From assembly GCA_029212885.1 (NCBI GenBank), contig JARGPC010000001.1, positions 574,068-638,067 on the forward strand: a DNA stretch of 64,000 nt. Reading direction: 5' to 3'. The stretch comes from Coxiellaceae bacterium. GTDB taxonomy: Bacteria > Pseudomonadota > Gammaproteobacteria > Coxiellales > Coxiellaceae. The notes below the pieces were generated by a model. That model did no database searches. It was not told where the DNA came from and saw nothing but the letters and a program-made list of their open reading frames with translations. Every line of letters begins with the position of its first letter. Within the stretch, counting starts at the first letter, position 1. The translations under genes and the position numbers were made by a program. This document shows, piece by piece, positions 46,035 through 57,080 of the stretch.

Positions 46035-47798
46035 TTATATATAATCCGCCAGACTTGAAACAATATCCGTCGCTAAATCTTTTTTATAATGACAATACCG
46101 GCCTGAAAACTTATTCACTGCACACTGAACAGCCTCACTACTCCACCAGCTCTCAACACTATCCCAAACATCAACGACATGCTGGGCGGCACTTATTGGC
46201 GACTTGTGAAAAACACCAACCCTTTCTAATTCATCAAAAAAAGGAAGTGCAGAATCTCGAAGCTCCCAGTGCTCAGGATCCCAAAACATAACCGTGGGTA
46301 TGCCTGCGCTAAAAGCTTCTAAGTATGTAGTGGCATTATATGTTGTAACATATAGCCTACTTTCACTAATTAGATCTTCCATTTTTGAATCTGCATTTAA
46401 AATAAGTTCCGGAAAACTGTCTTGCCACCTCCCCTTATCACACCACCCATAATCCTGTGGGGGTAAACGCACTACGAACTTTTCACGTACCTCAGCTGAT
46501 AAGCACTCAACAAACTCCTTCATCCCCGCAAAATAATCTAACCACTGACGTGACACAATAATACTGCACATAAGATAGCTATACCTAGGCACTGTTGTGG
46601 TTACAAGTAAACCTCGGGACTTGGTTCGTTGCGTTTTGCTTGGTACTTTCGCCACCTTTAACATACCAGACGGTCTTATATTAAAGTACCCCTCTCTCTC
46701 CCAACCCCAGCTTAAATAAGCATTAGATATCGCCAATTCATGATCCTCAGAAAAAGACCACTTTCCTATGCCATAGTGGCCGCCGTGCTGGCCAATAACT
46801 AATTTTCGGCCTTGTTCTGTCTTTCTGGCAGCCCAAGCTTTAAATACATCACAACCAATGTGTGCGTTACTTGTCCATACGAACTTTGGCCTCTCTGGTA
46901 GCGGCAATCTTTCTGCCAATTTCTGTAAATCAATATACCCTTCAAGATAGACAATAGGTATTTGACGAGGAATCATTTCATTTATGAACTGTTCAAATTT
47001 ATCCGATGACCCACTATCTAATTGCCATAAACGCTCCTTCCTACTGGTAAATACTTTTTTACAAGAAGGAGGTGAGAAAAACAGGGGGGGCTGTGATAAT
47101 AGTCGATATACTTTATACATAGTTTTTTTAGGGAGATATGTCGAATACAGAACTGCGTCATTTTCATTTGCAAAAAACCTCAATAGCGAGCCAGCATGCT
47201 TTACCATTTTTTTTATATTTAGTTTTCTTTTCTTAATTACACTCGCATTTTTCAGTTTGCTTATACGTGGCAGCTGTATACACTTTACGTCTGTATAATT
47301 TTCTAGTATGGCTTTATATATATGGTGATTCCAATTATCATTACAAAATAAATCTATAAAGTCGACCATATCATTGGGTATACAACCATCACTCGGCTCT
47401 GGTAAAACTAACGTATGCATAATTTTATTTTTATAAACAGCCTCGGTAATTGTTTGCCACCTATCAAATAATATTTGTATAAAATACCCCAACCAAGGCC
47501 CCAATAAAATCCGCCAATACCGTATAGAATATTCTACCTGATGAATAGCATTTAGCTTGCATGCTAACTTAGAAAGAGATTTTTCATATAAACCACTAAG
47601 ATATTGATAATCATAATATAATTTAGATCTATCATCCCAGTGGTAAGGCATAACTGCTGCGTCGAGTTGTTGCCAATATCCCTTTCGATTATACAGCCGA
47701 CACCACTCACCCAAAAAAAGGATCGGCTCGCCAGTCCTTGGCCAAGTTTCTTCTAACGCAGTTGTAACAAGAATCCGCCCCCTACCTTGGTACGGCAT
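46035..47798 (-). CDS. Putative transferase, LIC12162 family
   Basis: This 587-residue protein opens with ILVTTALEETWP and LFLGEWCRLY, the signature of the LIC12162 (TIGR04331) family of putative transferases from surface-glycan loci of Leptospira and others. The C-terminal half is GT-B-like: QHGGHYG, then a conserved SRLYVTTYNATTYLEAFSAG segment with the donor-site Glu. It overlaps the wzc stop by one base (TAATG). Family members are often found with nonulosonic acid genes, so a sialyl-type transferase role is a reasonable but unproven guess. Confidence 0.8.
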   Translation of the reverse strand: MPYQGRGRILVTTALEETWPRTGEPILFLGEWCRLYNRKGYWQQLDAAVMPYHWDDRSKLYYDYQYLSGLYEKSLSKLACKLNAIHQVEYSIRYWRILLGPWLGYFIQILFDRWQTITEAVYKNKIMHTLVLPEPSDGCIPNDMVDFIDLFCNDNWNHHIYKAILENYTDVKCIQLPRISKLKNASVIKKRKLNIKKMVKHAGSLLRFFANENDAVLYSTYLPKKTMYKVYRLLSQPPLFFSPPSCKKVFTSRKERLWQLDSGSSDKFEQFINEMIPRQIPIVYLEGYIDLQKLAERLPLPERPKFVWTSNAHIGCDVFKAWAARKTEQGRKLVIGQHGGHYGIGKWSFSEDHELAISNAYLSWGWEREGYFNIRPSGMLKVAKVPSKTQRTKSRGLLVTTTVPRYSYLMCSIIVSRQWLDYFAGMKEFVECLSAEVREKFVVRLPPQDYGWCDKGRWQDSFPELILNADSKMEDLISESRLYVTTYNATTYLEAFSAGIPTVMFWDPEHWELRDSALPFFDELERVGVFHKSPISAAQHVVDVWDSVESWWSSEAVQCAVNKFSGRYCHYKKDLATDIVSSLADYI

Positions 47799-50134
47799 TA
47801 AGCATCACCCTTAGCACTATCTTCATAATAGCCATCATCCTTATAGGTATAACCATAATACTTATATTTATAATAACTGTATTCCTGCTTTTTGTGAGAA
47901 CTATAAAAATTAAACAGCGTCTCTGGCATTTGTAATCCAGCCATTTTAAACTTAGCCAATCCTGCCTTAAGCTCTGATGCCGTATGCTCCCCACTCGCCA
48001 AAACCATAAAGTTTTTATCACACTGCTTAGCAGCTAATATTCCATCTGTTAATAACAGCACAGGGGCAGTATCAACTACCACATAATCATACATGTCCTT
48101 CAGCCGATCAATTGCAGAACCAAAAGCACTACTACTTAGCAAATTAGCGGTTAGCGCGGTACTTTTTCCCCGAGGAATAAAGTCTAAACTTGTATTCCCA
48201 TATTTCACGATGGTGCTATCTAATGAAGCCTCACCTAACAGTACGTCACTTAGGCCTGGGTGCTTTGTTGTTTTAATATATTTGTTAAGATACCCTTTTC
48301 TTAGATCCGCATCCAACAAAAGAACCTTAACGCCCTGTTCGGCTAATAAGTATGCCATATTTGCAGAAAGAAATGATTTACCCACTCCCGGGGTCAAACT
48401 ACAGATAGACATCACCTTACAATCATTTTCTAGTAAATTTAGCTGTATGTTAGTTCGAAAGCTCCTTAAGGACTCAACAACAACATCATTAACACTTGCC
48501 TCTGACAATAGCATGCTAGCCTCTACAAGTTTACTTTCCTTAAGATGCTCAGTGATGCTTTTTTGCTTATCGCTAAACGGGATTATGGCTGTAACACCTA
48601 CGCCTGTATTCTGCTCAATTGATTCAATATCCGATAATTTATTATCAGTAAAAATACGAAATACTAAATAGCTAAAACTTAAAAACAGCCCCGAAAAAAT
48701 CCCAAACAACCAAATAGGCAACTTGCTTCTTAATATTTTTAATGGCGGCTCAGAAGCATAACCAAGGATCCGAATATTACTACGAGCTCCAGCTTTTAGA
48801 ATATTAAGTTCTTGCTGCCTATTGAGCAACATTAGATATAATTCATTCTTGACTTTCACATTACGCAACAATTCAACTGACTTTTGATCTGAAACTGGAA
48901 GATTGTGCAAAGTCGACTCCAGCTTCAAAACACCTTTTTTTACTTCAGCAATTTTTTTATCCAACGATACAATATACGGATGCGATGCTGTGTATTTTTG
49001 TAGCTTCTCAGTTCGCTGTAAATTTAAACCCTCAAGAGATGCCTGGCGGCCTGCAAGTTCCTTCAATAGAAAAGTGAACTTCTGGCCAATATTCAAGTTT
49101 CCGCTTATCGCTTGATACTTAGCTAGATTTGACTCCGCACCTTGTAACTCCTTATATACCTTTGATATTCTTTTATTCAAAAAGCGCAATGTTTGATTTG
49201 CTTGATCGGACAACCTTAATACGCCACTAGTATAAGCTGATTCCGCTAGTGTATTTAACAAAGAAACCGTTAACTTAGGACTGCCTGACCTATACGTTAT
49301 TTTTAATATACTTGTCCTTCCTGCCTTATTGCTATCGCCACCATCAAGACCTGGGTCAAAAATTTTTAAACTTTTGCCCAGACCAGCAATAACCCTATCT
49401 ATATCAATATTCCGAACATAAAAAACGTTTCCAGGACTTGCATTTAGTGATTTAACTTGAATAGTAACAGCAGGGTTTCCATCAGACGACGTTACCACTT
49501 CACCGACCTTACCTCGCAGTATTTTTTCCGAACTTCGCATATCATACAATGAGTAATACCCGCCCACCTCAGAAACAAGCTTCAACCGCCTGTTAATATA
49601 GTCACTATTAGTTTCCAGCTTATCAACTTTTATTGACTGCCCGCCCCAAGCATAACCAGTAAAACCCCACAATGAGGACGCAACCCCATTGCCTTTGTAG
49701 TTACGAGCAATTATCCGCCCAAATAGGGGAAAGTAGCGAGGCTGGGACATAATATTCAAGTGCAATTTTTCTATTACATGGCCTAAAATAAATCTAGATT
49801 GTATCAATGTTTTTTCAAACGCTTCAGGACTGCCTCCCCCCCTTCCAAAAAAAGGCATACGCCCCAAAATATTAGATAGACTTCCAGCAACACTCATAGC
49901 GCTGCTTGAGCTAGCATCTACTTTAAGTAGCACACTCGATTGATAGCTTGGCCTTAAAGTAAAAGAATAAAGAACCGCAATAGCAAAAAAAAACATCACG
50001 ACCATAAGGACTCGCCATTTATTAACGAGTAATTCTATAAGAAGTCGCTTTATATCAAACTCAACAAAATTAATATTTTTGTCGGGCGTATAGTCTGGGT
50101 AGCCTCTTCCATTCTCTTGTTTCTCGTTTGTCAT
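47798..50134 (-). CDS. wzc: Polysaccharide co-polymerase and BY-kinase (Wzc)
   Basis: The 778-residue protein has a Wzz domain with a first transmembrane helix (about 39-60), a long periplasmic coiled coil, a second helix (about 480-500) and a C-terminal tyrosine-kinase domain. TPGVGKS (581-587) is Walker A, VLLLDADLRKG is Walker A', and VVVDTAP is Walker B. The last 30 residues contain ten tyrosines in clusters, the autophosphorylation tail. It controls chain length and export of capsule or O-antigen with Wza. No wzb phosphatase gene is nearby. Confidence 0.95.
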   Translation of the reverse strand: MTNEKQENGRGYPDYTPDKNINFVEFDIKRLLIELLVNKWRVLMVVMFFFAIAVLYSFTLRPSYQSSVLLKVDASSSSAMSVAGSLSNILGRMPFFGRGGGSPEAFEKTLIQSRFILGHVIEKLHLNIMSQPRYFPLFGRIIARNYKGNGVASSLWGFTGYAWGGQSIKVDKLETNSDYINRRLKLVSEVGGYYSLYDMRSSEKILRGKVGEVVTSSDGNPAVTIQVKSLNASPGNVFYVRNIDIDRVIAGLGKSLKIFDPGLDGGDSNKAGRTSILKITYRSGSPKLTVSLLNTLAESAYTSGVLRLSDQANQTLRFLNKRISKVYKELQGAESNLAKYQAISGNLNIGQKFTFLLKELAGRQASLEGLNLQRTEKLQKYTASHPYIVSLDKKIAEVKKGVLKLESTLHNLPVSDQKSVELLRNVKVKNELYLMLLNRQQELNILKAGARSNIRILGYASEPPLKILRSKLPIWLFGIFSGLFLSFSYLVFRIFTDNKLSDIESIEQNTGVGVTAIIPFSDKQKSITEHLKESKLVEASMLLSEASVNDVVVESLRSFRTNIQLNLLENDCKVMSICSLTPGVGKSFLSANMAYLLAEQGVKVLLLDADLRKGYLNKYIKTTKHPGLSDVLLGEASLDSTIVKYGNTSLDFIPRGKSTALTANLLSSSAFGSAIDRLKDMYDYVVVDTAPVLLLTDGILAAKQCDKNFMVLASGEHTASELKAGLAKFKMAGLQMPETLFNFYSSHKKQEYSYYKYKYYGYTYKDDGYYEDSAKGDA

Positions 50135-50202
50135 TTATAACCTCATAAATCGCTGGAATTTTATCTGATTAAAACTTAGCCGAATCTCACTCCGAAAACC
50201 AA

Positions 50203-51009
50203 TTAAGTTGCCGCAGCAACTGCGCTCATTGCTGTTCCAAATGACGGCAGTAGATTATTAATAAATCTGTTCCAGTTAACAATACCAGCTGTGCTTACAT
50301 AAATAACGTCATGTGAACGCAAATAAAATGATTCTGCTGTTAATACCGCCGTAGGGTCATCGGCATTCATAGTATATACAGTAGGAAAAGGGTGTGATGG
50401 TCTAATAATATAAACATACGCCGTATTAGCTGCAAGTGGAGCAAACCCACCTGCCGCGTTAATGGCATCCATCACTGAAACTGGGGTGCTTTGAATTGGT
50501 AGTGTTTTTGGTGACGATACAGAGCCCAGTATCTGTATCTTTTGGCTATTATAAGCCGCTACTCTCACACTAACCTGAGGACTGCGAATATAGCTTTTCA
50601 GTCTTCTAGACAGCAATTGGCGAATTTTATTAACAGATAGTCCCAGCACCTTAAACTTACCAGCAAATGGATAAAAAACTGTGCCGTCTGCTAATACCTC
50701 TACTCCACTATCTTCTGCTGATCTAAATGAACCGGCCGGAATAGTTAATTCAGGATGATCCCATACGGTTATATTTAAAATATCTTCTCGACCAATATGA
50801 TAAGTAGGAACTCTAAATAAGCCTGGGTCTTTGTGTGGGAGGTTATAATCTAATCGCACCAACTTTACAGGCGCTGCTACAGCGGGACCTGGGTTATTCA
50901 GCGGCCGCATAATATAATGCTGGCCTGGCGCCATAAAGCAACCAGACAGTAGAGCTGCAACACTTGACATACAAAGTGATTTTGTAATTATTCCTTGTCT
51001 AAACTTCAC
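50203..51009 (-). CDS. wza: Outer-membrane polysaccharide export lipoprotein (Wza family, short form)
   Basis: A GTG start (51009, after AAGGA) gives 268 residues. A lipoprotein signal ends in LLSGC with Cys24 as the lipidated residue. The Poly_export domain (YHIGREDILNITVWDHPEL) is followed by one SLBB domain (IQILGSVSSPKTLPI), a helical C-terminus containing GIVNWNRFINNLLPS, and a weak tail. E. coli Wza is about 380 residues with more SLBB-like repeats, so this is a shorter channel. It is transcribed with wzc and forms the outer-membrane channel. Confidence 0.9.
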   Translation of the reverse strand: MKFRQGIITKSLCMSSVAALLSGCFMAPGQHYIMRPLNNPGPAVAAPVKLVRLDYNLPHKDPGLFRVPTYHIGREDILNITVWDHPELTIPAGSFRSAEDSGVEVLADGTVFYPFAGKFKVLGLSVNKIRQLLSRRLKSYIRSPQVSVRVAAYNSQKIQILGSVSSPKTLPIQSTPVSVMDAINAAGGFAPLAANTAYVYIIRPSHPFPTVYTMNADDPTAVLTAESFYLRSHDVIYVSTAGIVNWNRFINNLLPSFGTAMSAVAAAT

Positions 51010-51077
51010 GCTATTCCTTGCAAACTTAAAACATAGCTTGGCACTTTATCATATACGTTTTTTTTTCACATTATTTT

Positions 51078-51626
51078 TTATCTTATTTGTATGATTTTTT
51101 GATTAAGTGTAGAAAATAACCTGCTTAAAGCTAGAAGTAACACAAAAGCCCAAGCAACATCGCCAACTAGTGCATTACGCAAAAACGGTAGCGCCAACAC
51201 ATAACAACTCACTAACCCATGCCAACTATGCGGATACGAAAACCACCATACCCCTAAGTTAGTCCACAACCAATAACCAAAGCTTGAAAACACACTGATC
51301 AAAAGCACTTTCGAATATTTAGAAGACAAGTTTAAGTTTGAGCCCGCTAAAGCAATCAACAAAAAGCCACTATAGGTAAATAAAGACCAACTGCCTAACC
51401 AAGGATAGCCAAAGAAATAAGACAGCAACCCGTCTGATAATATTAAACTAGCCAGAGCAATCAACATGGCATATTTCTTATCTAACATACCGCCGGCCAA
51501 CAGTGATAGCGCTAACAAAGGCGTCATATTTGGTAGATGAGGCACCAGTCGGCCAACCGTTGCCACCAATACCCACAACAGCATGACATTAATATTTTTA
51601 TTCGACACCTGACTAAACCACTTCAT
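51078..51626 (-). CDS. DUF6580-like small membrane protein
   Basis: The 182-residue protein has about five hydrophobic helices, including an early LLWVLVATVGRLVPHLPNMTPLLALSLLAGG, and resembles the DUF6580 (ECF-S-like) family of putative transport proteins. Its start overlaps the metF stop by 14 bases, so the two are one operon. A role in methionine or vitamin supply is possible because of metF and the B12-dependent metH, but nothing in the protein shows a ligand. Confidence 0.65.
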   Translation of the reverse strand: MKWFSQVSNKNINVMLLWVLVATVGRLVPHLPNMTPLLALSLLAGGMLDKKYAMLIALASLILSDGLLSYFFGYPWLGSWSLFTYSGFLLIALAGSNLNLSSKYSKVLLISVFSSFGYWLWTNLGVWWFSYPHSWHGLVSCYVLALPFLRNALVGDVAWAFVLLLALSRLFSTLNQKIIQIR

Positions 51627-52473
51627 TTTGTTTTTTTTTAACCTCTAGATTTAATCGTTCAATAATTTTCAAGCTTGGTTCTGCTTTGTTTAATGTATAA
51701 AAATGCAAATCATTAGCGCCTAACTTAAGCACTCGCTCACATAGTTCGCTCACGACGTCCAAACCAAATGCCCGAATAGATGCCAAGTCATCACCAAAAC
51801 CAATTAATCGCTTAGTCATCCAACGGGGAATTTCAGCACCGCAACGTTCAGAGAAGCGCGCCAGTTGCATATGATTGGTAATTGGCATTATACCTGGGGT
51901 AATAGGGACATCAATGCCTAGCTTTGCGGTTTCATTGAGTAGCTTTTCATAAGCATCGGCCGAATAAAAATATTGCGTGATCGCTTCATTAGCACCAGCA
52001 TCAATTTTTTGCTTAAAATAGTTTAAATCATTTTGCATACAGCCTGATAAAGGATGGCATTCAGGGTAGGCCGCCACATAGATATAAAAATGATCACCAG
52101 AATGTTCGCGAATAAAACGAACTAAGTCACTGGCATAATTAAAATCACCACCACCAACACCAAAACCAGAAGGTAAATCACCACGCAATACGACTAACTT
52201 ACCAATGCCTTGCTGCTTATATTCATCCAATAACTGACTAATTTGTTCTTTGTCCGTTCCAACGCAAGAAATATGGGGGGCCAATGTTAAGCCTGTGTGC
52301 TCGCGAATAGCCATCACGGTTTTTTTTGAATTGTCTTGAGTGGAACCACCAGCGCCAAAGGTGACAGAAATATAGTCGGGAGATACAGCCTTAAGCTCAT
52401 CTGCCACAGCAATTAGTTTTTGTAATCCTTGCTGAGTTTTTGGTGGAAAAAACTCAAAGCTAACTGATGTCAT
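51613..52473 (-). CDS. metF: Methylenetetrahydrofolate reductase
   Basis: The 286-residue FAD-dependent barrel opens with SFEFFPPKT (folate and FAD site) and carries VTFGAGGSTQ, HISCVGTDKEQI, VVLRGDLP and EAITQYFYSADA, all standard MetF. It reduces 5,10-methylene-THF to 5-methyl-THF, the methyl donor used by MetH, which is encoded divergently 183 bases away. The intergenic region holds a palindromic repeat rather than an obvious operator. Confidence 0.97.
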   Translation of the reverse strand: MTSVSFEFFPPKTQQGLQKLIAVADELKAVSPDYISVTFGAGGSTQDNSKKTVMAIREHTGLTLAPHISCVGTDKEQISQLLDEYKQQGIGKLVVLRGDLPSGFGVGGGDFNYASDLVRFIREHSGDHFYIYVAAYPECHPLSGCMQNDLNYFKQKIDAGANEAITQYFYSADAYEKLLNETAKLGIDVPITPGIMPITNHMQLARFSERCGAEIPRWMTKRLIGFGDDLASIRAFGLDVVSELCERVLKLGANDLHFYTLNKAEPSLKIIERLNLEVKKKQNEVV

Positions 52474-52549
52474 GGCATCAACCTTTCCTTTATATCTTGA
52501 TGGGCGCTATGTTAACATGCCCGCAATTGGATTTCACTGGGATTTTTAT

Positions 52550-52635
52550 GCTGTCATCCCGGACAGCCTGCAAAGCAGGCGTGATCCGGGATCTAGATAA
52601 TACATGGATCCCGGCTCGAGGGCCGGGATGACAGC
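52550..52635. repeat. Complex palindromic repeat between metF and metH
   Basis: Outer arms GCTGTCATCCCGG (52550-52562) and CCGGGATGACAGC (52623-52635) are perfectly complementary. Inside are a perfect hairpin GCCTGC-AAA-GCAGGC (52566-52580) and further GC-rich pairs around GATCCGGGATC and GGATCCCGG. It looks like a dispersed extragenic repeat with TGTCATCCCGG ends. It occupies about half of the divergent intergenic region and is far GC-richer than its surroundings. Confidence 0.75.
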
Positions 52636-52656
52636 CCTATAAGCACGAGACAACAC

Positions 52657-55600
52657 ATGCGTAAAAAAATAGAACAAGCACTACAAAAAAGAATCATGAT
52701 CCTCGACGGAGGCATGGGCACGCTAATTCAAACCTATGAGCTGGAAGAAAAAGACTTTCGTGGAGAGCAATTTAAACATCACGATCATCCGCTATGTGGT
52801 AACAATGACTTATTATCATTGACTCAGCCGGATATTATCCATGCGATCCATTGCGCCTACCTTGAAGCCGGCGCTGACCTTGTCGAAACAAACACATTCA
52901 ATGCCAACCCTATTTCTCAGCTCGATTATCAACTGCAAGACTATGCTTATGAGCTCAATGTCGCCAGTGCAAAAATCGCTCGATCTGCTGCTGATGAAAT
53001 CACAAAGAAAACCGGTCAACAACGCTATGTTGTAGGCACTATAGGCCCTACTAACCGCACCGCGACGATATCTCCGGACGTAAATGACCCCGGCTGTCGC
53101 AATGTCACCTTTGATGAGCTGGTTGATGCCTATATGATTTGCATTAAAGGATTGGTCGATGGTGGTTGTGATGCTTTAATGGTCGAAACCATTTTTGATA
53201 CATTAAACGCCAAAGCAGCGCTCTATGCTATTCAACAATATTTTGATGATAATGCTGTAGAACTGCCCATCATGATTTCAGGCACGATTACTGACGCCAG
53301 TGGTCGGACACTTTCTGGTCAAACTGTTAGTGCATTTTGGAATTCGGTTAAACACGTAAAACCACTTACCATTGGTATTAACTGCGCACTCGGTGCGGCT
53401 GATATGCGCCCTTACATTCAAGAGCTATCAGAAATTGCTGATACTTATATATGCGCTTACCCCAACGCAGGTCAACCGAATGAGTTTGGTGAGTATGATG
53501 AATCGCCAGAGCATATGGCAAGCTTGATTAAGGATTTTGCTGCCAGTGGATTTGTTAATATTGTTGGTGGTTGTTGCGGAACAACACCTCAACACATCAA
53601 AGCAATTAAAGCCGCTGTTGATGATTTGCCGACACGCCAAATTCCCACTATCGAGCCACTGTGCCGACTAAGCGGTTTAGAAACCCTAGAAATTCGCAAA
53701 GACACAAACTTTATTAATGTTGGTGAGCGCACCAATGTGGCAGGTTCGGCTCGTTTTGCTAAATTAATTCGCAACGGCGAGTTTGAAACAGCACTTGAAG
53801 TGGCATTGCAACAAGTCGAAAACGGTGCACAAATTATCGATATCAATGTTGATGATGCCATGCTTGATGGCGTGCATGTGATGCGCCAATTTTTAAATTT
53901 AGTTGCTAGCGAACCCAATATTAGCCGTGTTCCCATTATGATTGATTCATCCAAGTGGGAAATCTTAGAGGCGGGGCTTAAGTGTGTACAAGGTAAGTGT
54001 ATTGTTAACTCAATTAGCCTTAAAGAAGGTGAGGAAGAGTTTATTAAATATGCCAAAGCATGTCGCCGCTTCGGTGCAGCTGTTGTTGTTATGGCGTTTG
54101 ATGAAACAGGGCAAGCTGATACTAAAGCACGCAAGATAGAAATTTGCAAAAGAGCCTATAAAATACTAGTGGATCTAGGCTTTGAGCCGCACGATATTAT
54201 TTTTGATCCCAATATTTTTGCTGTCGCTACCGGCATTGAAGAGCATAACCCTTACGCCAAAGATTTTATTGAAGCGACTGCAGAAATTAAAAAGCAATGC
54301 CCAGGCGCACTGATCAGTGGCGGCGTCAGTAACGTATCATTTTCATTCCGTGGCAATAACCCCGTACGTGAAGCCATGCATGCCGTATTTTTATACTATG
54401 CGATTAAGTCCGGCATGGATATGGGCATTGTTAATGCCGGACAATTGCAGATTTACGAAGAAATCCCGCAAGAACTTCGTGATTGTGTAGAAGATGTAAT
54501 TTTAAATCGCAATGCAGATGCTACCGATCGCCTATTAGAAATGTCTGAAAACTATAAAGGTGAAGGTAAAAAACGCGAAAAAGACTTAACCTGGCGTGAA
54601 AATAACGTCAATGCGCGCCTTACCCATGCTTTGGTCAATGGTATTACTGAATATATTGAAGAAGATACTGAACAAGCGCGCCAAGGGTTTGACAAAGCCC
54701 TAGAGGTTATCGAAGGGCCGCTAATGGATGGCATGAATGTCGTCGGTGATTTATTTGGTGACGGTAAGATGTTTTTGCCACAAGTGGTCAAGAGTGCACG
54801 CGTAATGAAAAAAGCAGTGGCTTATTTAATGCCATTTATCGAACAAGAAAAAACCAGCAAGTCAGACATTGCTGAAAGCTTTAAAGGCACCGTACTTATG
54901 GCAACCGTAAAAGGTGATGTACACGACATTGGTAAAAATATTGTTGGCGTGATCATGCAGTGTAACGGTTATCGTGTGATCGACCTCGGTGTAATGGTGC
55001 CTTGCGAAAAAATATTAGCGACAGCACGCCAAGAAAAGGTTGATGTGATTGGCCTCAGTGGGTTAATCACCCCCTCACTCGATGAAATGGTGAATGTTGC
55101 CAAAGAAATGCAGCGGCTAGATTTTGATATACCTTTATTAATCGGTGGCGCCACCACATCACGTGTGCATACGGCTGTAAAAATTGACCCTAATTATTCC
55201 GGGCCTGTTTTGTATGTAAAAGATGCATCACGCAGTGTGCCAGCCCTATCTAAACTACTTGGGGGAAACAGTAAAACAGAAGTAGCCGCAATCAAAAAAG
55301 AATACGACGAAGTACGTATTAACCATCAAGGGCGCAAAGCAAACACCAACTGGTTAACGCTAGAGGAAGCACGCGCCAATAAACCACAATTCGATTGGTC
55401 GAGTTATCAACCACCCATCCCGCAATTTTTAGGCACAAAAATCATTGATGATTTTGATCTAAACATATTAATCCAGTGTATAGACTGGTCACCGTTCTTT
55501 CGTGCGTGGGGGCTAATTGGTAAATTCCCTGATATTCTTGATGATAAAACTTATGGTGAACAAGCACGCTCCATCTATGACGATGCAAAAAAAATGTTAG

Positions 55601-56331
55601 CTGAAATTGTGGAAAATAAACTACTAAAAGCTAAAGGTATGGTAGCTTTTTATCCGGCTAACTCTGTTAATGATGACGATATTGAGCTGTATACCGACGA
55701 AAGTCGTAACGATGTGCTTAAAACCATGCACCACTTGCGTCAACAAAACCGCAAACCACCAGGAAAAACCAACAAGTCATTAGCTGATTATATTGCCCCT
55801 AAATGCACAAACGTTGCTGACTATATTGGTGCTTTTGTAGTTACCGCAGGTATTGGCATGAACCAGTTAACGATCGAATATGAAAAAAACAATGATGACT
55901 ACAGCAGCATTATGATGAAGGCCTTAGGTGATCGTTTAGCTGAGGCCGCTGCTGAATATTTGCATAAGTGTGTACGTAAGGATTATTGGGGTTATGCTAA
56001 AGATGAAAGCTTAGATAATACCCAGCTAATAAAAGAACAATACCGCGGCATTCGCCCAGCGCCGGGCTATCCAGCGTGTCCCGATCACTCCGAAAAAGAA
56101 ATTTTATTTAACCTGCTCGACCCAATGAATAATATCGGTGTGCACCTCACTGAAAGTATGGCAATGTGGCCTGCTTCTTCGGTATGTGGTTTTTACTACT
56201 CACATCCCGAGTCAGATTATTTTGTTGTTGGTAAGATTAATGAAGGGCAGTTATCTGACTATGCGGAACGTAAAGAAATGGATCGTGAAACCACTGCCTT
56301 GTGGTTGCAGCCAATACTTGAGTTGGAATAG
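52657..56331 (+). CDS. metH: Cobalamin-dependent methionine synthase
   Basis: This 1224-residue protein has the full MetH order. The homocysteine domain begins [12 protein letters not shown] (zinc ligands Cys243, Cys306 and Cys307 in GGCCGT); the pterin domain contains [16 protein letters not shown]; the cobalamin cap and binding domains contain the base-off loop DVHDIGKN (His756 is the axial ligand); the C-terminal AdoMet reactivation domain contains [12 protein letters not shown]. It methylates homocysteine with methyl-THF. It is encoded divergently from metF, so the two may share regulation. Confidence 0.98.
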   Translation: MRKKIEQALQKRIMILDGGMGTLIQTYELEEKDFRGEQFKHHDHPLCGNNDLLSLTQPDIIHAIHCAYLEAGADLVETNTFNANPISQLDYQLQDYAYELNVASAKIARSAADEITKKTGQQRYVVGTIGPTNRTATISPDVNDPGCRNVTFDELVDAYMICIKGLVDGGCDALMVETIFDTLNAKAALYAIQQYFDDNAVELPIMISGTITDASGRTLSGQTVSAFWNSVKHVKPLTIGINCALGAADMRPYIQELSEIADTYICAYPNAGQPNEFGEYDESPEHMASLIKDFAASGFVNIVGGCCGTTPQHIKAIKAAVDDLPTRQIPTIEPLCRLSGLETLEIRKDTNFINVGERTNVAGSARFAKLIRNGEFETALEVALQQVENGAQIIDINVDDAMLDGVHVMRQFLNLVASEPNISRVPIMIDSSKWEILEAGLKCVQGKCIVNSISLKEGEEEFIKYAKACRRFGAAVVVMAFDETGQADTKARKIEICKRAYKILVDLGFEPHDIIFDPNIFAVATGIEEHNPYAKDFIEATAEIKKQCPGALISGGVSNVSFSFRGNNPVREAMHAVFLYYAIKSGMDMGIVNAGQLQIYEEIPQELRDCVEDVILNRNADATDRLLEMSENYKGEGKKREKDLTWRENNVNARLTHALVNGITEYIEEDTEQARQGFDKALEVIEGPLMDGMNVVGDLFGDGKMFLPQVVKSARVMKKAVAYLMPFIEQEKTSKSDIAESFKGTVLMATVKGDVHDIGKNIVGVIMQCNGYRVIDLGVMVPCEKILATARQEKVDVIGLSGLITPSLDEMVNVAKEMQRLDFDIPLLIGGATTSRVHTAVKIDPNYSGPVLYVKDASRSVPALSKLLGGNSKTEVAAIKKEYDEVRINHQGRKANTNWLTLEEARANKPQFDWSSYQPPIPQFLGTKIIDDFDLNILIQCIDWSPFFRAWGLIGKFPDILDDKTYGEQARSIYDDAKKMLAEIVENKLLKAKGMVAFYPANSVNDDDIELYTDESRNDVLKTMHHLRQQNRKPPGKTNKSLADYIAPKCTNVADYIGAFVVTAGIGMNQLTIEYEKNNDDYSSIMMKALGDRLAEAAAEYLHKCVRKDYWGYAKDESLDNTQLIKEQYRGIRPAPGYPACPDHSEKEILFNLLDPMNNIGVHLTESMAMWPASSVCGFYYSHPESDYFVVGKINEGQLSDYAERKEMDRETTALWLQPILELE

Positions 56332-56578
56332 TGATCACCTCCTACCATTGCTGCAAAAGACACAATGAGCATGTTATCAAGGCGAGCGGCGTATTCATTT
56401 TACTTCATGGCTCGGATCGTAGATCCTGCGCTTTACTTCCGTAAAATGGACACCCCACTCACCTTAATAATGCAGTGCACCAAAGTAACTTATGCAGCAA
56501 TAACGAAGATGACCCATATCATTGACCCCCAAACGCAATAGTGCCAAAATGCTGTCAACAATAAATGGAGCAACCACC

Positions 56579-57019
56579 ATGCCAAATGCATACAAACATA
56601 TCATTTTAGCTGTTGAATTAGACCCAGAGTCAGATGCTTTTTTAGTCAAGCGCACTAAAGAGCTACTGCAAGATTACAATGCGGACCTCACTGTGATTCA
56701 TGCAATTGAACACAACAGTAATTACGGTGCAGCTTATGGTGTGATGGCTGGAGTGGATGTTGAGGAAATGCTGGTTGAAGAAGCCAGTAAAAATATGGAA
56801 GCGCTGTTAAAAGAGCTGGATATCGCTAGCTGCAAACATGTGATCAAAATTGGTGTGGCTAAACAGGTTATTTTAGAAGAAGCCGAAAATTCCAATGCTG
56901 ATCTTATTATCACCGGTAGTCACGGTCGCTCAGGCGTTGCCTTATTATTAGGATCTACAGCCAATGCTATTTTGCATGGCGCGCATTGTGATGTGTTAGC
57001 GGTACGGGTTCCGTCTTAA
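56579..57019 (+). CDS. Universal stress protein (UspA family)
   Basis: This 146-residue protein from the ATG at 56579 (GGAG 8 bases upstream) starts YKHIILAVELDPES and ends with the ATP-binding signature GSHGRSGVALLLGSTANAIL. A start at 56522 would add a non-homologous leader. It is a single-domain UspA-type protein that binds ATP or acts in stress tolerance. It is separated from metH by 247 bases in which I see no gene, and it ends the housekeeping block before the glycan cluster resumes. Confidence 0.9.
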   Translation: MPNAYKHIILAVELDPESDAFLVKRTKELLQDYNADLTVIHAIEHNSNYGAAYGVMAGVDVEEMLVEEASKNMEALLKELDIASCKHVIKIGVAKQVILEEAENSNADLIITGSHGRSGVALLLGSTANAILHGAHCDVLAVRVPS

Positions 57020-57080
57020 AGCCCAATCATTTAGGGGGGCTTGTACTCTCCTCGACTATAAACATTAGTGAGAATTCAAA

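Noticed and set aside
48093-48671. 192-residue plus-strand ORF opposite wzc
   Set aside because: It is the antisense shadow of the conserved kinase domain of wzc and has no independent homology pattern.
52474-52656. SAM, SAH or cobalamin riboswitch between metF and metH
   Set aside because: I see a palindromic repeat but not the conserved core motifs of these riboswitches. The region is also too short for a cobalamin riboswitch in addition to the repeat.
53589-54149. 186-residue minus-strand ORF inside metH
   Set aside because: It is fully antisense to metH, with Ser/Leu-rich low-quality sequence typical of a shadow frame.
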